Assembly: GCA_900100245.1 (NCBI GenBank)
Contig: FNEU01000013.1
Span: 1-64,000 of the forward strand
Origin: Lachnospiraceae bacterium G41
GTDB lineage: Bacteria > Bacillota > Clostridia > Lachnospirales > Lachnospiraceae
DNA: 64,000 nt
Reading direction: 5' to 3'
In this document: positions 7,687 to 16,801 of the stretch, one piece after another
How positions within the stretch are numbered: the first letter of the stretch is position 1
Layout: each line of letters starts with the position of its first letter
Program-made: the position numbers and the translations under genes
Notes under the pieces: model-generated
The model's database searches: none
Seen by the model: only the letters and a program-made list of their open reading frames with translations
What the model was told of the DNA's origin: nothing

Positions 7687-9192
7687 TTAGACTGCCTCTA
7701 CAGGGTCATAAGTTTTAAAGAAAATATCTCTCTCAATGATATAAATGTCTTTGTGATCGTCTTCTCTGCATGCAAGGAAATCTCCGGGTCTTCCGAGGTA
7801 GTAGCTCTCTTCATCCCATGCGGTAAATACCTTTTCAATCTTACGTAATTCTTTTGCGTAAACGCTTGAAGTATCATGATTGATGCAGGCCTTTGCGTGA
7901 GATACAAGATTTAAAACCCTGCCCTCATTTTTAATATGTATCGCGGGCTCGTATTCTCCCTTGAATTCATACTCCTGTTCGAGTATCTGATAGGTATCGA
8001 AAAACTTCTGTTTCTTTATCGGCCATACTTCACCTTTAAATCCGATGAGGATATAAAAATCGCCGTCAACTTCGATATCAACATCACCCTCAATGGTTCT
8101 TATGGTAATCGGTGTGCCGACAGGAAGAAGTTCAGACAAATCGACAAATCCGCGGATAATCGGCTTCTTGACATATTTCTTCATGCCCTCAAGCGATATC
8201 TCGTAATCCTTGGCATATATGATTTCGCTGTTTGCGAAATATCTGTCGAGTCTGTCTCTTAAATACTCATCCATTTCGAGTTCGTTGAAGTTTCTTACGT
8301 AGAGATCTTTGTCGATATAGCCACCGGATTTTTCCACATGTCCGCCGCCGGAGCCTATATTCTCCGTCAGATAATCCGCGAGTTCATTAGCTTTAACTTC
8401 CTTGGTACAGCTTCTGATGGATAATTTGTATCCCGCGCTCATTTCGTTGTAAACAACCGATACTTTAACTTTGTCAACCTGAAGCGCCAGATCGTTGATG
8501 AAGCCGAGAATATTCGGATCGCAGGGTTCGGAATATACTATCAGATATTCGTGTTCTTCGTTGAAATCATAATGAATTAAAGCCTGTCCCGCAATCTTTA
8601 ATTCGGGAAGCGAAATGTTCGAATTTGTAAACAGTTTTACCAGTGATTTGGAATATTTAACGGAGTCAATCATATCTCGGTCAAGAGGGTGGCTGACTTC
8701 CATAAAATTACCCGTATCAGTCATAAGTCCGTAGTAGAAAGCCGTTCCGAGTTTTATGTTGTCATCGATGAAAAATCCTTCCTTCATCATCATCGACCAG
8801 ATAAGCGTCGAACAGCTGCCAAGGTAAGGTGCAACCTCTCTGAAATCACCGACACCGGTTCCCTGATGGTGGTCGATAATTGCTATCGTCGATGCGGTCA
8901 GATTGCTTACATTTCCTTCACCGTGCTGACAGTCGACTGTTATTAAAAGCGCATCGCCGAAATCGGTGTCTTTCTCGACATACTCTATCGGAATACCGCA
9001 TTCGTTAATCATTAAAACCAGATTGGATTTCTGAATCTGACTTCTTCCGCTGTATACAATTCTTACTTTTTTTCCAAAAAGCGAAGAAAAGTATGTGTAG
9101 AGTCCGAATGCGGATGCGAGTGCATCGGGGTCCGGATTATCGTGCGGCTGAATAATTATATTGTCGTATACTTCAAGTTCTTTTAATCTCAT
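7687..9192 (-). CDS. DHH/DHHA1-family phosphoesterase with C-terminal extension
   Basis: This 501-residue protein belongs to the NrnA/oligoribonuclease-like branch of DHH phosphoesterases, which cleave nanoRNA, pAp or cyclic dinucleotides with manganese. Metal motifs are visible: PHDNPDPDA (16-24), DCQHGEG (about 88), DHHQGTG (107-113). The DHHA1 glycine motif GSGGGHVEKSGG is at about residue 280. Residues from about 320 to 501 are extra compared with NrnA and end RPGDFLACREDD, resembling a PGDYG-type domain. It overlaps the WYL regulator by 4 nt. Substrate is uncertain; a c-di-nucleotide or nanoRNA role would suit the nearby c-di-GMP genes. Confidence 0.75.
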   Translation of the reverse strand: MRLKELEVYDNIIIQPHDNPDPDALASAFGLYTYFSSLFGKKVRIVYSGRSQIQKSNLVLMINECGIPIEYVEKDTDFGDALLITVDCQHGEGNVSNLTASTIAIIDHHQGTGVGDFREVAPYLGSCSTLIWSMMMKEGFFIDDNIKLGTAFYYGLMTDTGNFMEVSHPLDRDMIDSVKYSKSLVKLFTNSNISLPELKIAGQALIHYDFNEEHEYLIVYSEPCDPNILGFINDLALQVDKVKVSVVYNEMSAGYKLSIRSCTKEVKANELADYLTENIGSGGGHVEKSGGYIDKDLYVRNFNELEMDEYLRDRLDRYFANSEIIYAKDYEISLEGMKKYVKKPIIRGFVDLSELLPVGTPITIRTIEGDVDIEVDGDFYILIGFKGEVWPIKKQKFFDTYQILEQEYEFKGEYEPAIHIKNEGRVLNLVSHAKACINHDTSSVYAKELRKIEKVFTAWDEESYYLGRPGDFLACREDDHKDIYIIERDIFFKTYDPVEAV

Positions 9193-10181
9193 TTTTTCTC
9201 CAATCCTAGTCTTTTCATCATTTCTTCGTTCATCTCATCCACAACGTTCTGCGGTCCGATGATTTTGGCGCCCTCTCCGAGTCCGAAAACCCATCCGAAA
9301 AACTGTTTGCTGACATTGACGTTTTCGATTACAAGGAATTTCTTTGCGCCTGTTTTGACTATATTTACGTCCTTTCCGAACTTGTCGATAACGACACCGG
9401 AAAGTTCGTTGTCAAACTCCATTTTTACTCTCTCCGTTCTGCCTGAATACATTCCGAAGACTCTTCCTGAATATTCGGAAACATTGATCTTTTTAAATTC
9501 AGACATTCCTTCTCTTCTTGCTTCAACAAGACTCATTTTGTTCATCTTGTCGACTCTGAAATGCTTTATCTTTTCATCCTGCGAATCGTATGCAATCAGA
9601 TAATAATTCTCATCGCTCCAGATAAGAGCCCAGGGCGATACATAATAGAATTCACCGTCTCTTCTGTACTCAATTTCTTTTTTCGCATTGTAATTAAAAT
9701 ATCTGAATCTTATCTGGCTGTTTTCGGCTATTGCGGTATGAATCATATCGACATTGATGTAGATGCTTTCATTCATCGTCTTAACTCTGTCGCCGACCAC
9801 AACCTGTCTTTCAAGCTTGCCTGCATTGTAAGTGCTCGTTAAACTCTCGAGTTTTTTGATAAGCGCTTTACTCTTTTTATCCGTGATAAATTTTGATGCC
9901 GAAACAGAATCTACGAGCAGCTTTAATTCTGCGAGTTCGAAGGTTCTTTCTCCTAAAAAATAACCGTAGTATCTTCCCGAATCATCGCCGATTACGTCAT
10001 AACCGAGTTCCCTAAGTGCTTCGAGGTCCGTATAAACGCTTTTTCTTTCAGCGGATACATCGTAGCTTTCAAGCTCACTTATAATCTGAGACATAGTCAA
10101 GGAATGCTCCTCATCCGTCAGCCTCTCTAGTATCTTAATCAGATAAATCAGCTTGAATTTCTGATTGTTTCCTTTTGCCAT
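9189..10181 (-). CDS. WYL-domain transcriptional regulator
   Basis: This 330-residue regulator has an N-terminal winged helix (KLIYLIKILERLTDEEHSLT, then SAERKSVYTDLEALRELGYD) of the DeoR/YafY type. The WYL domain begins near residue 140, with YYVSPWALIWSDENYYLIAY as the core and a C-terminal WCX-like extension. WYL proteins often bind nucleotides or nucleic acids and control defence or stress genes, but no defence gene lies nearby. It overlaps the DHH phosphoesterase by 4 nt, so it may sense that enzyme's substrate or product. RBS GGGG lies 7 nt upstream. Confidence 0.85.
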   Translation of the reverse strand: MAKGNNQKFKLIYLIKILERLTDEEHSLTMSQIISELESYDVSAERKSVYTDLEALRELGYDVIGDDSGRYYGYFLGERTFELAELKLLVDSVSASKFITDKKSKALIKKLESLTSTYNAGKLERQVVVGDRVKTMNESIYINVDMIHTAIAENSQIRFRYFNYNAKKEIEYRRDGEFYYVSPWALIWSDENYYLIAYDSQDEKIKHFRVDKMNKMSLVEARREGMSEFKKINVSEYSGRVFGMYSGRTERVKMEFDNELSGVVIDKFGKDVNIVKTGAKKFLVIENVNVSKQFFGWVFGLGEGAKIIGPQNVVDEMNEEMMKRLGLEKK

Positions 10182-10193
10182 AATTTTCCCCTT

Positions 10194-12923
10194 TTAAAAT
10201 ATTTTTTCCGCTTTTTTATCATCATTACCGCTGTTTTCAAACTGCTTTGAAATCTCGTCGGGAAGTTCGTCCAAAGGTTCGGACTTCGGGCGCGCGGTAT
10301 AAAATCCCTGAATATAATCCACGCCGTATTCTGTCACAGCCTTTAATTCTTCTTCGGTCTCAACGCCCTCGCCTACAACTCGCATATCGTTTAATTTTGC
10401 AAACTCGATGATGTTGTTGATAAAGAGCTGCTTGTTCGAATCTCTGCTTATATCCTTGATTAAGAATCTGTCGATCTTAACGATGTTAGGTGTATATCGT
10501 AAAAGATTCTGAATGTTACTCTGTCCCGAACCGTAATCGTCTACGGCAAGCTGTCCGCTCATATCATCCACGGTCAGTGTTTTAATCTTAAAGAGTTCAC
10601 CGTCGGAAATCGAATTCTGCTCTGTGATTTCAAATACGCAGTACTTAATGTAATCCCTGTATTTTTCAGTGAAGAGTTTAAAGTCTTCGTCATTTAAGAA
10701 ATGACCGGGAATACTGTTGATAAAAAGTCTTCTGCCTTTGAATTTATCAAAATGCTCTACGTAATAATCCATTATTCCGAAAAGCGTCATCTTTTCGAGT
10801 TCATAAAGCTTTTTATATTTTGCTGCAGCCTGTAAGAGTACAAGCGGTGAAATATCCACTCCGCCGGATGTTCTCATCAGTGCTTCGTACGCATATATTT
10901 CGCCTGTAACCGCATCGACGATGGGCTGGAAATGATATGTTAAAAGCTTCTTGTTTAAGACAAGCATCAAATCGTCGTAATGATCTTTTGAGTCTTCTGA
11001 AAGTGCATCCTCAAGATAATTCTTTCTCTTGTCATGAAGAATGTTAAGATACAGTTCGCCGTATGCAAGTCGCATCACGGAACGAAGGTCCGAATCCCAG
11101 CCTTTGCCTTCGATGGTGTATCCAACGTTTAACTCTAAATCATAATCCTTGTACTTCGCAGGATTGTGGCTTTCGACAGACTCAAGTAATGTTTTAACTT
11201 CTTCGTTTAAAATATTCTTAGCTTCTTCGGGATCGTTTAAATCTTCGGTGTAATCCACTACCGCAAATTCATCATCGGAGATACGTGCGATGAATTTTTT
11301 ACGGCCGGAATTTTTGGAAAATGCTCTCGCAATAAGTCCGGCTACATCTTCTATTTCGCCTACTCCGTAATTCTCGTAAATGTATTTGTATTTATCGAGT
11401 TTAAAAATGGCCATCGCAAATGCGCTAAGGTGACTTTCCGTTTTGCCGGAAAATTCATTGAACCATTTTTCAAGTCCCTTAAGGTTTGAAATCTGCGTCA
11501 TCGGATCAAGGAATGCAGCCTGTTCAAGTTCCATCTGCATGCCTTTTTGAATCATTCTGGTATAGATGGTTCCAAACGAAAGGTTTAAGGCTCTCGACAT
11601 TCTGTTTACACGGTTTGCCATGTATCCGATATCGCTTGTTTTATAAAAATACAGTCCGTACTGATAGTCCTCAACATAAAGTGAATTAACCACGAATACG
11701 GTCTCATCTTTTAGCCATTCTTCCGCATCGGGAACAATCATTTTAAGGTCATCTTCCATGAGCCCGAATTCTTCCTTGCTCTCTGAAGAAAGGATGATGT
11801 ACTCATTCGAATGGTCTATATCAAGATTGCTCTGATACATAATGTTAAGCGATTCAAAAAGCATCGATCTGATGCAAAGATACGATTTGTCGCCTAAATT
11901 ATAATTAACCAGTGCATCGAGCATTTCGGGAAGATTTTCGCACATAAGGAATTTATCCGCACCCGCAAAAACATAGGATTCATGTGATGAGAAATCCCTG
12001 TTTATACGCATGCATTCAGCCATTCTTTCCCTGTAGTCGGAGAAATCTTCTTCGCTAGGGCATCCGCAGGATTCGTTGTAAATTACCTTGTACGGAATCT
12101 TTACAATTCTCTTCTCTGCTTTGCCTGAAAAAATCTCTCGTAAAATATTCGCACAAGCAAGTGCCTCGCCTTCAATATTTCGTCTGACAGTCGTTATATT
12201 GGGGATAAAATATTTACCCTCTTCAATACCGTCATAGCCTGTTACAATAACATCTTCGGGAACTTTATATCCGAGTTTTTTAAGCTTTGTACAAACCGCA
12301 ATCGCCATAATATCGTTGGCGCAGAAAATCGCTTCGGGCGGTTTCTTTCTTTCACGAATTATTCTGTCGACTTCCTCACATGCCGTGGTATCTTTAAACT
12401 CTCCGTATCCGACCATACTGTCGTCAAAGTTGATGTTTTCATCGCCTAAAGCTTTTTTATAACATGCAAGTCTGTCAAGCGTATCGGGATCCCATCTGTA
12501 TCCGCCCATAAAGAAAGTATCCTTGGCGCCGTGATCCCTGATAACATGTCTTATAAGATTTTTGTAAGAGGTTTTGTAATCGTCCGAAACGCAGAAACAT
12601 CCTTCGTTTTCGGAATTAATTAAAATCACCGGAACATTCTTTTCCCTGGCCTTTGATATAAGTTCGGAACCGCTCTGTTTATTCGCAAGTCCCCTGTCAA
12701 AAATAATAAGGCAGTCAAGAATATCATAGTTGATGATATTGTATACGCTGGATGCGCCCGAATCATAAATACTGCCGTCGTAAACGCTCAAAAGACTATT
12801 GAAAACAATCAGTTTGAAATTCTCCCTGACTATTTCCTCGTTAAGCATTTTGACAAAATCGGACTTAAATCCCGTATGAACAGCCGATATGCACAAACCG
12901 ATAATTTTTTTCTTTCCTATCAT
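10194..12923 (-). CDS. LacI-type ligand domain fused to degenerate GGDEF and EAL domains
   Basis: This 909-residue cytoplasmic protein has no signal peptide or membrane segment. Residues about 5-290 match the ligand-binding part of LacI-type regulators without its HTH (GLCISAVHTGFKSDFV, FCANDIMAIAVCTKL, DVIVTGYDGIEEGK). A linker follows, then a GGDEF domain (about 470-640) whose active motif is ISDDEF, so cyclase activity is unlikely. The EAL domain (about 660-895) keeps YEALMR, the asparagine in FINSIPG, FEITEQ, VDDYGSG, KIDRF, GEGVE and QGF. It is therefore probably a ligand-controlled c-di-GMP phosphodiesterase. It lies 34 nt after glnA. Confidence 0.85.
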   Translation of the reverse strand: MIGKKKIIGLCISAVHTGFKSDFVKMLNEEIVRENFKLIVFNSLLSVYDGSIYDSGASSVYNIINYDILDCLIIFDRGLANKQSGSELISKAREKNVPVILINSENEGCFCVSDDYKTSYKNLIRHVIRDHGAKDTFFMGGYRWDPDTLDRLACYKKALGDENINFDDSMVGYGEFKDTTACEEVDRIIRERKKPPEAIFCANDIMAIAVCTKLKKLGYKVPEDVIVTGYDGIEEGKYFIPNITTVRRNIEGEALACANILREIFSGKAEKRIVKIPYKVIYNESCGCPSEEDFSDYRERMAECMRINRDFSSHESYVFAGADKFLMCENLPEMLDALVNYNLGDKSYLCIRSMLFESLNIMYQSNLDIDHSNEYIILSSESKEEFGLMEDDLKMIVPDAEEWLKDETVFVVNSLYVEDYQYGLYFYKTSDIGYMANRVNRMSRALNLSFGTIYTRMIQKGMQMELEQAAFLDPMTQISNLKGLEKWFNEFSGKTESHLSAFAMAIFKLDKYKYIYENYGVGEIEDVAGLIARAFSKNSGRKKFIARISDDEFAVVDYTEDLNDPEEAKNILNEEVKTLLESVESHNPAKYKDYDLELNVGYTIEGKGWDSDLRSVMRLAYGELYLNILHDKRKNYLEDALSEDSKDHYDDLMLVLNKKLLTYHFQPIVDAVTGEIYAYEALMRTSGGVDISPLVLLQAAAKYKKLYELEKMTLFGIMDYYVEHFDKFKGRRLFINSIPGHFLNDEDFKLFTEKYRDYIKYCVFEITEQNSISDGELFKIKTLTVDDMSGQLAVDDYGSGQSNIQNLLRYTPNIVKIDRFLIKDISRDSNKQLFINNIIEFAKLNDMRVVGEGVETEEELKAVTEYGVDYIQGFYTARPKSEPLDELPDEISKQFENSGNDDKKAEKIF

Positions 12924-12957
12924 TGCAAAACCTCAATACAAACCCATTTGTATGTAA

Positions 12958-14382
12958 CTAAACATTGTAATAAAGGTCGAATTCGGCAGGATGAGGTATC
13001 TTGTTGATACCTGCACATTCAGCCTTTTTAACCTTTATGAAATTATCAATAAGCTCTGCGGGGAATACATCGCCGGCCTTAAGATAATCATTGTCTTTAG
13101 AAAGAGCTTCAAGCGCTTCGTCCAAAGATGTGGGAAGACCCGTGAGTTTTGCCTTTTCTTCCTCGGGAAGATTGAAAAGATTGCAGTCGTAAGGGCCCCA
13201 GCCGTTAGCGTGAGGATCGATCTTGTTTAACACACCGTCGATACCTGCCATCAAAATTGCGGCATATGCGAAGTAAGGATTACATGTCGCGTCGGGGTTT
13301 CTTAACTCAAATCTTCTTAATTCCGGAGCCTTGGCGTAAGCGGGGATTCTTATAACCGCACTTCTGTTACTTGTTGCATATCCTACAGTTACAGGTGCTT
13401 CAAATCCGGGTGTGAGTCTCTTGAAGGAATTGGTTGAAGGATTTGTGATTGCACATAAAGAAGCAATGTGTTTTAAAATACCGCCCATAAAATAATGAGC
13501 CGTCTCGCTTAAATGTGAATAACCGTTGTCATCTGAAAATACAGGTTCGCCGTCTTTTAGGAGGAGCATATGAACATGCATTCCGCTTCCTGCCTCGCCG
13601 TATACGGGCTTGGGCATAAATGTTGCGGAAAGGCCGTATCTTGCAGCCACATTTCTGATGATGTATTTAATCAAAACCGTAGCATCGGCCATTTTCGAAA
13701 GTTCGCCTAGCTTGGGTTCAATTTCAAACTGTCCTGCGGCACCTACTTCGGGATGATGATATTTCACAGGTATTCCTGCTTTTTCAATCTCAAGAACCAT
13801 TTCGCTTCTGGCTTCAAAGCTTGTATCCTGAGGCTTTGCGATATGATATGCCTTCTGTTCCCTGATGACATTTCCCTGGCCTTCGTAAGCGCCGTTCCAG
13901 GGTGCCTGTGCCATATCGATTTCGTATGAAACCGCATTATGTGATACTTCCCATGTGACTTCGTCAAAAAGATAAAATTCAAATTCGGGAAGAATATTCA
14001 TAGTATCGGCTATACCGGTACTCTTTAAATAATCGATTGCAGAATTGATGATGTTTCTCGGATACTGCTTAAGCGGTCTGTTGTTCGGATAATCAATAAT
14101 CATCGCATTACCCGTCATCGAAAGTGTAGGGATATCGCAGAAAGGATCGATAAATGCCGTATCCGGATCCGGGATAAATACCATGTCGGATTTTTCAACT
14201 ACCGCATAACCGTAGTTTGATGCATCAAATCCGATACCGTTTTTCATAATACTCTCATCAAAGCCTGTAGCCGGAATGGTAACGTGGCGGTAATTACCGT
14301 TGATATCCACCATTTTAAAATCGACCATTTCGATTCCGTTCTCTTTGATCATGTTAATGACATCATTAACTGTCTTGCCCAT
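12958..14382 (-). CDS. glnA: Type I glutamine synthetase
   Basis: This enzyme makes glutamine from glutamate, ammonia and ATP. The 474-residue protein has the GSI motifs GIGFDASNYGYAV (N-terminal beta-grasp), the glutamate-binding metal helix PEFEFYLFDE, GSGMHVHM, GYATSNRSAVIRIP and RRFELRNPDATCNPYFA. At the position of the enterobacterial adenylylation tyrosine (NLYDLP) it reads NLFNLP, so that modification cannot occur. AGGGAGG lies 6 nt upstream. Neighbours are the tocopherol-cyclase-like gene before it and the GGDEF/EAL gene after it. No GlnR or glnA riboswitch-like element is evident. Confidence 0.95.
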   Translation of the reverse strand: MGKTVNDVINMIKENGIEMVDFKMVDINGNYRHVTIPATGFDESIMKNGIGFDASNYGYAVVEKSDMVFIPDPDTAFIDPFCDIPTLSMTGNAMIIDYPNNRPLKQYPRNIINSAIDYLKSTGIADTMNILPEFEFYLFDEVTWEVSHNAVSYEIDMAQAPWNGAYEGQGNVIREQKAYHIAKPQDTSFEARSEMVLEIEKAGIPVKYHHPEVGAAGQFEIEPKLGELSKMADATVLIKYIIRNVAARYGLSATFMPKPVYGEAGSGMHVHMLLLKDGEPVFSDDNGYSHLSETAHYFMGGILKHIASLCAITNPSTNSFKRLTPGFEAPVTVGYATSNRSAVIRIPAYAKAPELRRFELRNPDATCNPYFAYAAILMAGIDGVLNKIDPHANGWGPYDCNLFNLPEEEKAKLTGLPTSLDEALEALSKDNDYLKAGDVFPAELIDNFIKVKKAECAGINKIPHPAEFDLYYNV

Positions 14383-14422
14383 ATGTAACCTCCCTTAATA
14401 TATAAAAATCTTCCTTTTGTTT

Positions 14423-15559
14423 TTACTGTTGGCAGTACTCTCCGTATTCGCAGCCAACATTTCTGGCTTCGATTACATCTACAAGTTCAAGACCCTCCCT
14501 CTTTTTCTCGTATAATTTGAGTATTGCTTTGCCGGTACCGCCGTTCCAAAGGCGGTTATGCTTTTTCGAACCGTCGGGCGCAACATAGTTTACAAAAAGC
14601 ATTTCTTTTTTGGGACAGACAACATTTATCTGCAAAAGGCTCTTTTTATTTTCAAGCCATACTTTCCAGATAACCTTGTCCGTGGTTTCATTGCAGGTGA
14701 AACGCTGTCTGGAAAGACTCCAGGGCTTTGAGAAATTGTAATCATACTCTCTGCCTTCGTGGAAAAGACCTCCTAAAAGTTTGCCGTCCAAAGCAATTCC
14801 GAATACTCTTGGTCTTCCGCCGCCTACGTCAAAAACACTATTCTCCAACTGCTGTTTTTTGACTCTTGAGTACAGATTGTTGGATGAAAGCCAAAGCCAG
14901 GGCGATGTAAAGTCCCTGCCCCAGTTTTTGTCAGCGTATCCAAAGCATTTATCGGGTATAACATTGTATTCCCTGCCGTTAAACTTAATGGTTCCGCTGT
15001 ACTTAGTCTTCATTCCTTCCGCATGCCAGTACATATCAAATGCCTGAAGCTCACGCATTATCTTGCCTGCGCCATATCCGACATTATATGAAATCTGTTT
15101 TTCGATATTGATTTTCCATTCGATTTCGCCTGCATCACACATCCATTCCGGATGGCGCGAGGCACCGCCCTTTGATACCTTTACGATACCACAGGTTTCA
15201 TTTTCGCTTAAAAAGCAGTTGCCCGCTTTGATTATAAAAGGAGTACCGGGTCTGATAATGACCTTTTTGATGCCGTAGAATCTGTGAAGCTGAACATGCT
15301 CTTCGCCCCAGCAGCCGGCCTTGATCATGACATATGAGGGCTTTTCGTTTTTGCTTCCCCCGCCCTGTGTCTGTCCGAACACGGGATATTTCTTCCCGTA
15401 CTTTGGATTAATTACAAAAAACTCGATAAAAAATGCCTTCTCTTCTCCTGTAGCCGCATCAAGCGCAGTAAATGAATGCCACCACCAGTCATATCCTTTC
15501 TTGCCAAAGGATTTGTTGAGCATAAGGGCATCCCTTTTTTCATCATGAATATTGAACAT
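14423..15559 (-). CDS. Tocopherol-cyclase-like family protein
   Basis: This 378-residue soluble protein has no signal peptide and is rich in aromatic residues. The section FWHAEGM-like DMYWHAEGMKTKYSGTI (about 188-204), followed by YADKNWGRDFTSPWLWLSS (about 222-240), matches the pattern of bacterial proteins annotated as tocopherol cyclase-like. An anaerobe of this type makes no tocopherol, so the name gives the fold only. The opening DEKRDALMLN and DWWWHSF are also family-typical. A TATAAT-like box and GGGAGG precede the ATG. The substrate is unknown; lipid or terpenoid-like ligands are plausible. Confidence 0.6.
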   Translation of the reverse strand: MFNIHDEKRDALMLNKSFGKKGYDWWWHSFTALDAATGEEKAFFIEFFVINPKYGKKYPVFGQTQGGGSKNEKPSYVMIKAGCWGEEHVQLHRFYGIKKVIIRPGTPFIIKAGNCFLSENETCGIVKVSKGGASRHPEWMCDAGEIEWKINIEKQISYNVGYGAGKIMRELQAFDMYWHAEGMKTKYSGTIKFNGREYNVIPDKCFGYADKNWGRDFTSPWLWLSSNNLYSRVKKQQLENSVFDVGGGRPRVFGIALDGKLLGGLFHEGREYDYNFSKPWSLSRQRFTCNETTDKVIWKVWLENKKSLLQINVVCPKKEMLFVNYVAPDGSKKHNRLWNGGTGKAILKLYEKKREGLELVDVIEARNVGCEYGEYCQQ

Positions 15560-15652
15560 ATATTAACCTCCCGCACATATCAAAATTATAACATCTTTTT
15601 AAGTAAATTTTAACTAAAAAATATAATATATAAGGCATTTTTCAAAATAAAA

Positions 15653-15694
15653 AAAGACCGGCATTTTCGCTTATTCACGATTGTACCGGTCTTT
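15653..15694 (-). terminator. Terminator after the DMT transporter gene
   Basis: An 11-bp stem with one mismatch (AAAGACCGG / CCGGTCTTT arms, 15653-15663 and 15684-15694) is followed on the minus strand by TTTTTTT. It lies about 75 nt beyond the stop at 15772 and separates the transporter unit from the glnA unit. The rest of 15560-15771 is AT-rich without other structure. Confidence 0.8.
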
Positions 15695-15771
15695 AAAAGC
15701 TTATTATGATTTAAAGAAAGTTAAATTGTGATTTAACTTTTACCGTGTTTGTTTTAAAACAAGGCTTTTTC

Positions 15772-16764
15772 CTATTCCATTTCTCCTATGCCTTCTGAGA
15801 TACCGAGTATCACGATTCCGACAATAACTGCGATAACGCATGCGTACTGGCTTGCCTTTAGCTTCTCTTTTAGGAAGATTCTTGAAAGAATTACGGATAC
15901 GATACAGTATGAAGCCACCATCGGAGCGGCAAGCATGGGTTTTGATGCCATTGCAAATACATAAAAGATCTGTCCGAATTCTTCAAAGCAGGCAGCCGAA
16001 CCCTTGGTTGTTAATTCTGAAATAGCAAAAGGATTGTATGCTTTTTTTGTTTTGATAAGCATATAGATATAGCAGACTATACCTGCAAGAAGGAATGTGA
16101 GCCCGTAAAGGATGAGCACATCTATTTCACCAAGCCCTAAACCTGTTTCCTCATCAAGGATGATTCCGTCGGCTGCTGTTCCGATTGTATCGAACAGGCA
16201 GTAAATTATCGGGAATAAAAGTGCAAGTGCTCCGAACTGATATTTTCTCTTCTTTTTCTTTTCCTCATCGGATTTGGCAGTCTCTAATTCTTCTTTTCTC
16301 GAAAGCCTGTTTTCAACTATCGCAAGAGCAACCACTCCGAGAACAATAATAACTGTTCCGATAATGTTTAATGCCGAAAAATCACCGAGATCGTCATTGA
16401 TGGTTCCTGTAATAAGGAAAAATATCATCATTGCAATCATGGAAAAAGCTCCCGAAGCATTCTGTATCGGAGAGATAATAGATACTTCAAGATATCTTAA
16501 TCCCGCATATCCGACTACCATGGATATGATGTATGCAAGTGATGCAGGTGTGTACTTAATAGCGTTTACAACGAGGCTTTTAACGTTAAAGCCGCTCTCT
16601 GAAAACGGAAGCAGTATAAATGCTACTATTCCCATTACAAGTCCAACCCATACCGCGATTTTCAAATGAGAATGCTTGTCTGTTTCATCAGTACCCATTT
16701 TGTAAAAAAGGTCTGCGCATCCCCAGCCGATGGTTGCAATTAATGCAAAAATAAACCAACTCAT
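15772..16764 (-). CDS. DMT-superfamily (EamA-like) transporter
   Basis: This 330-residue membrane protein has about ten hydrophobic segments in two halves, the drug/metabolite transporter plan. The first half begins FALIATIGWGCADLFYKMG and contains LRYLEVSIISPIQNASGAF; the second ends KASQYACVIAVIVGIVILGI. Between them is a charged loop (SRKEELETAKSDEEKKKKRK) of about 30 residues that is cytoplasmic by the positive-inside rule. Substrate is not predictable from sequence. It is followed upstream by a MATE gene in the same direction, 37 nt away. Confidence 0.8.
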   Translation of the reverse strand: MSWFIFALIATIGWGCADLFYKMGTDETDKHSHLKIAVWVGLVMGIVAFILLPFSESGFNVKSLVVNAIKYTPASLAYIISMVVGYAGLRYLEVSIISPIQNASGAFSMIAMMIFFLITGTINDDLGDFSALNIIGTVIIVLGVVALAIVENRLSRKEELETAKSDEEKKKKRKYQFGALALLFPIIYCLFDTIGTAADGIILDEETGLGLGEIDVLILYGLTFLLAGIVCYIYMLIKTKKAYNPFAISELTTKGSAACFEEFGQIFYVFAMASKPMLAAPMVASYCIVSVILSRIFLKEKLKASQYACVIAVIVGIVILGISEGIGEME

Positions 16765-16801
16765 TTCATGTCTCCTGTTCTAGCTTTTTTTATTTTCTCA
16801 T

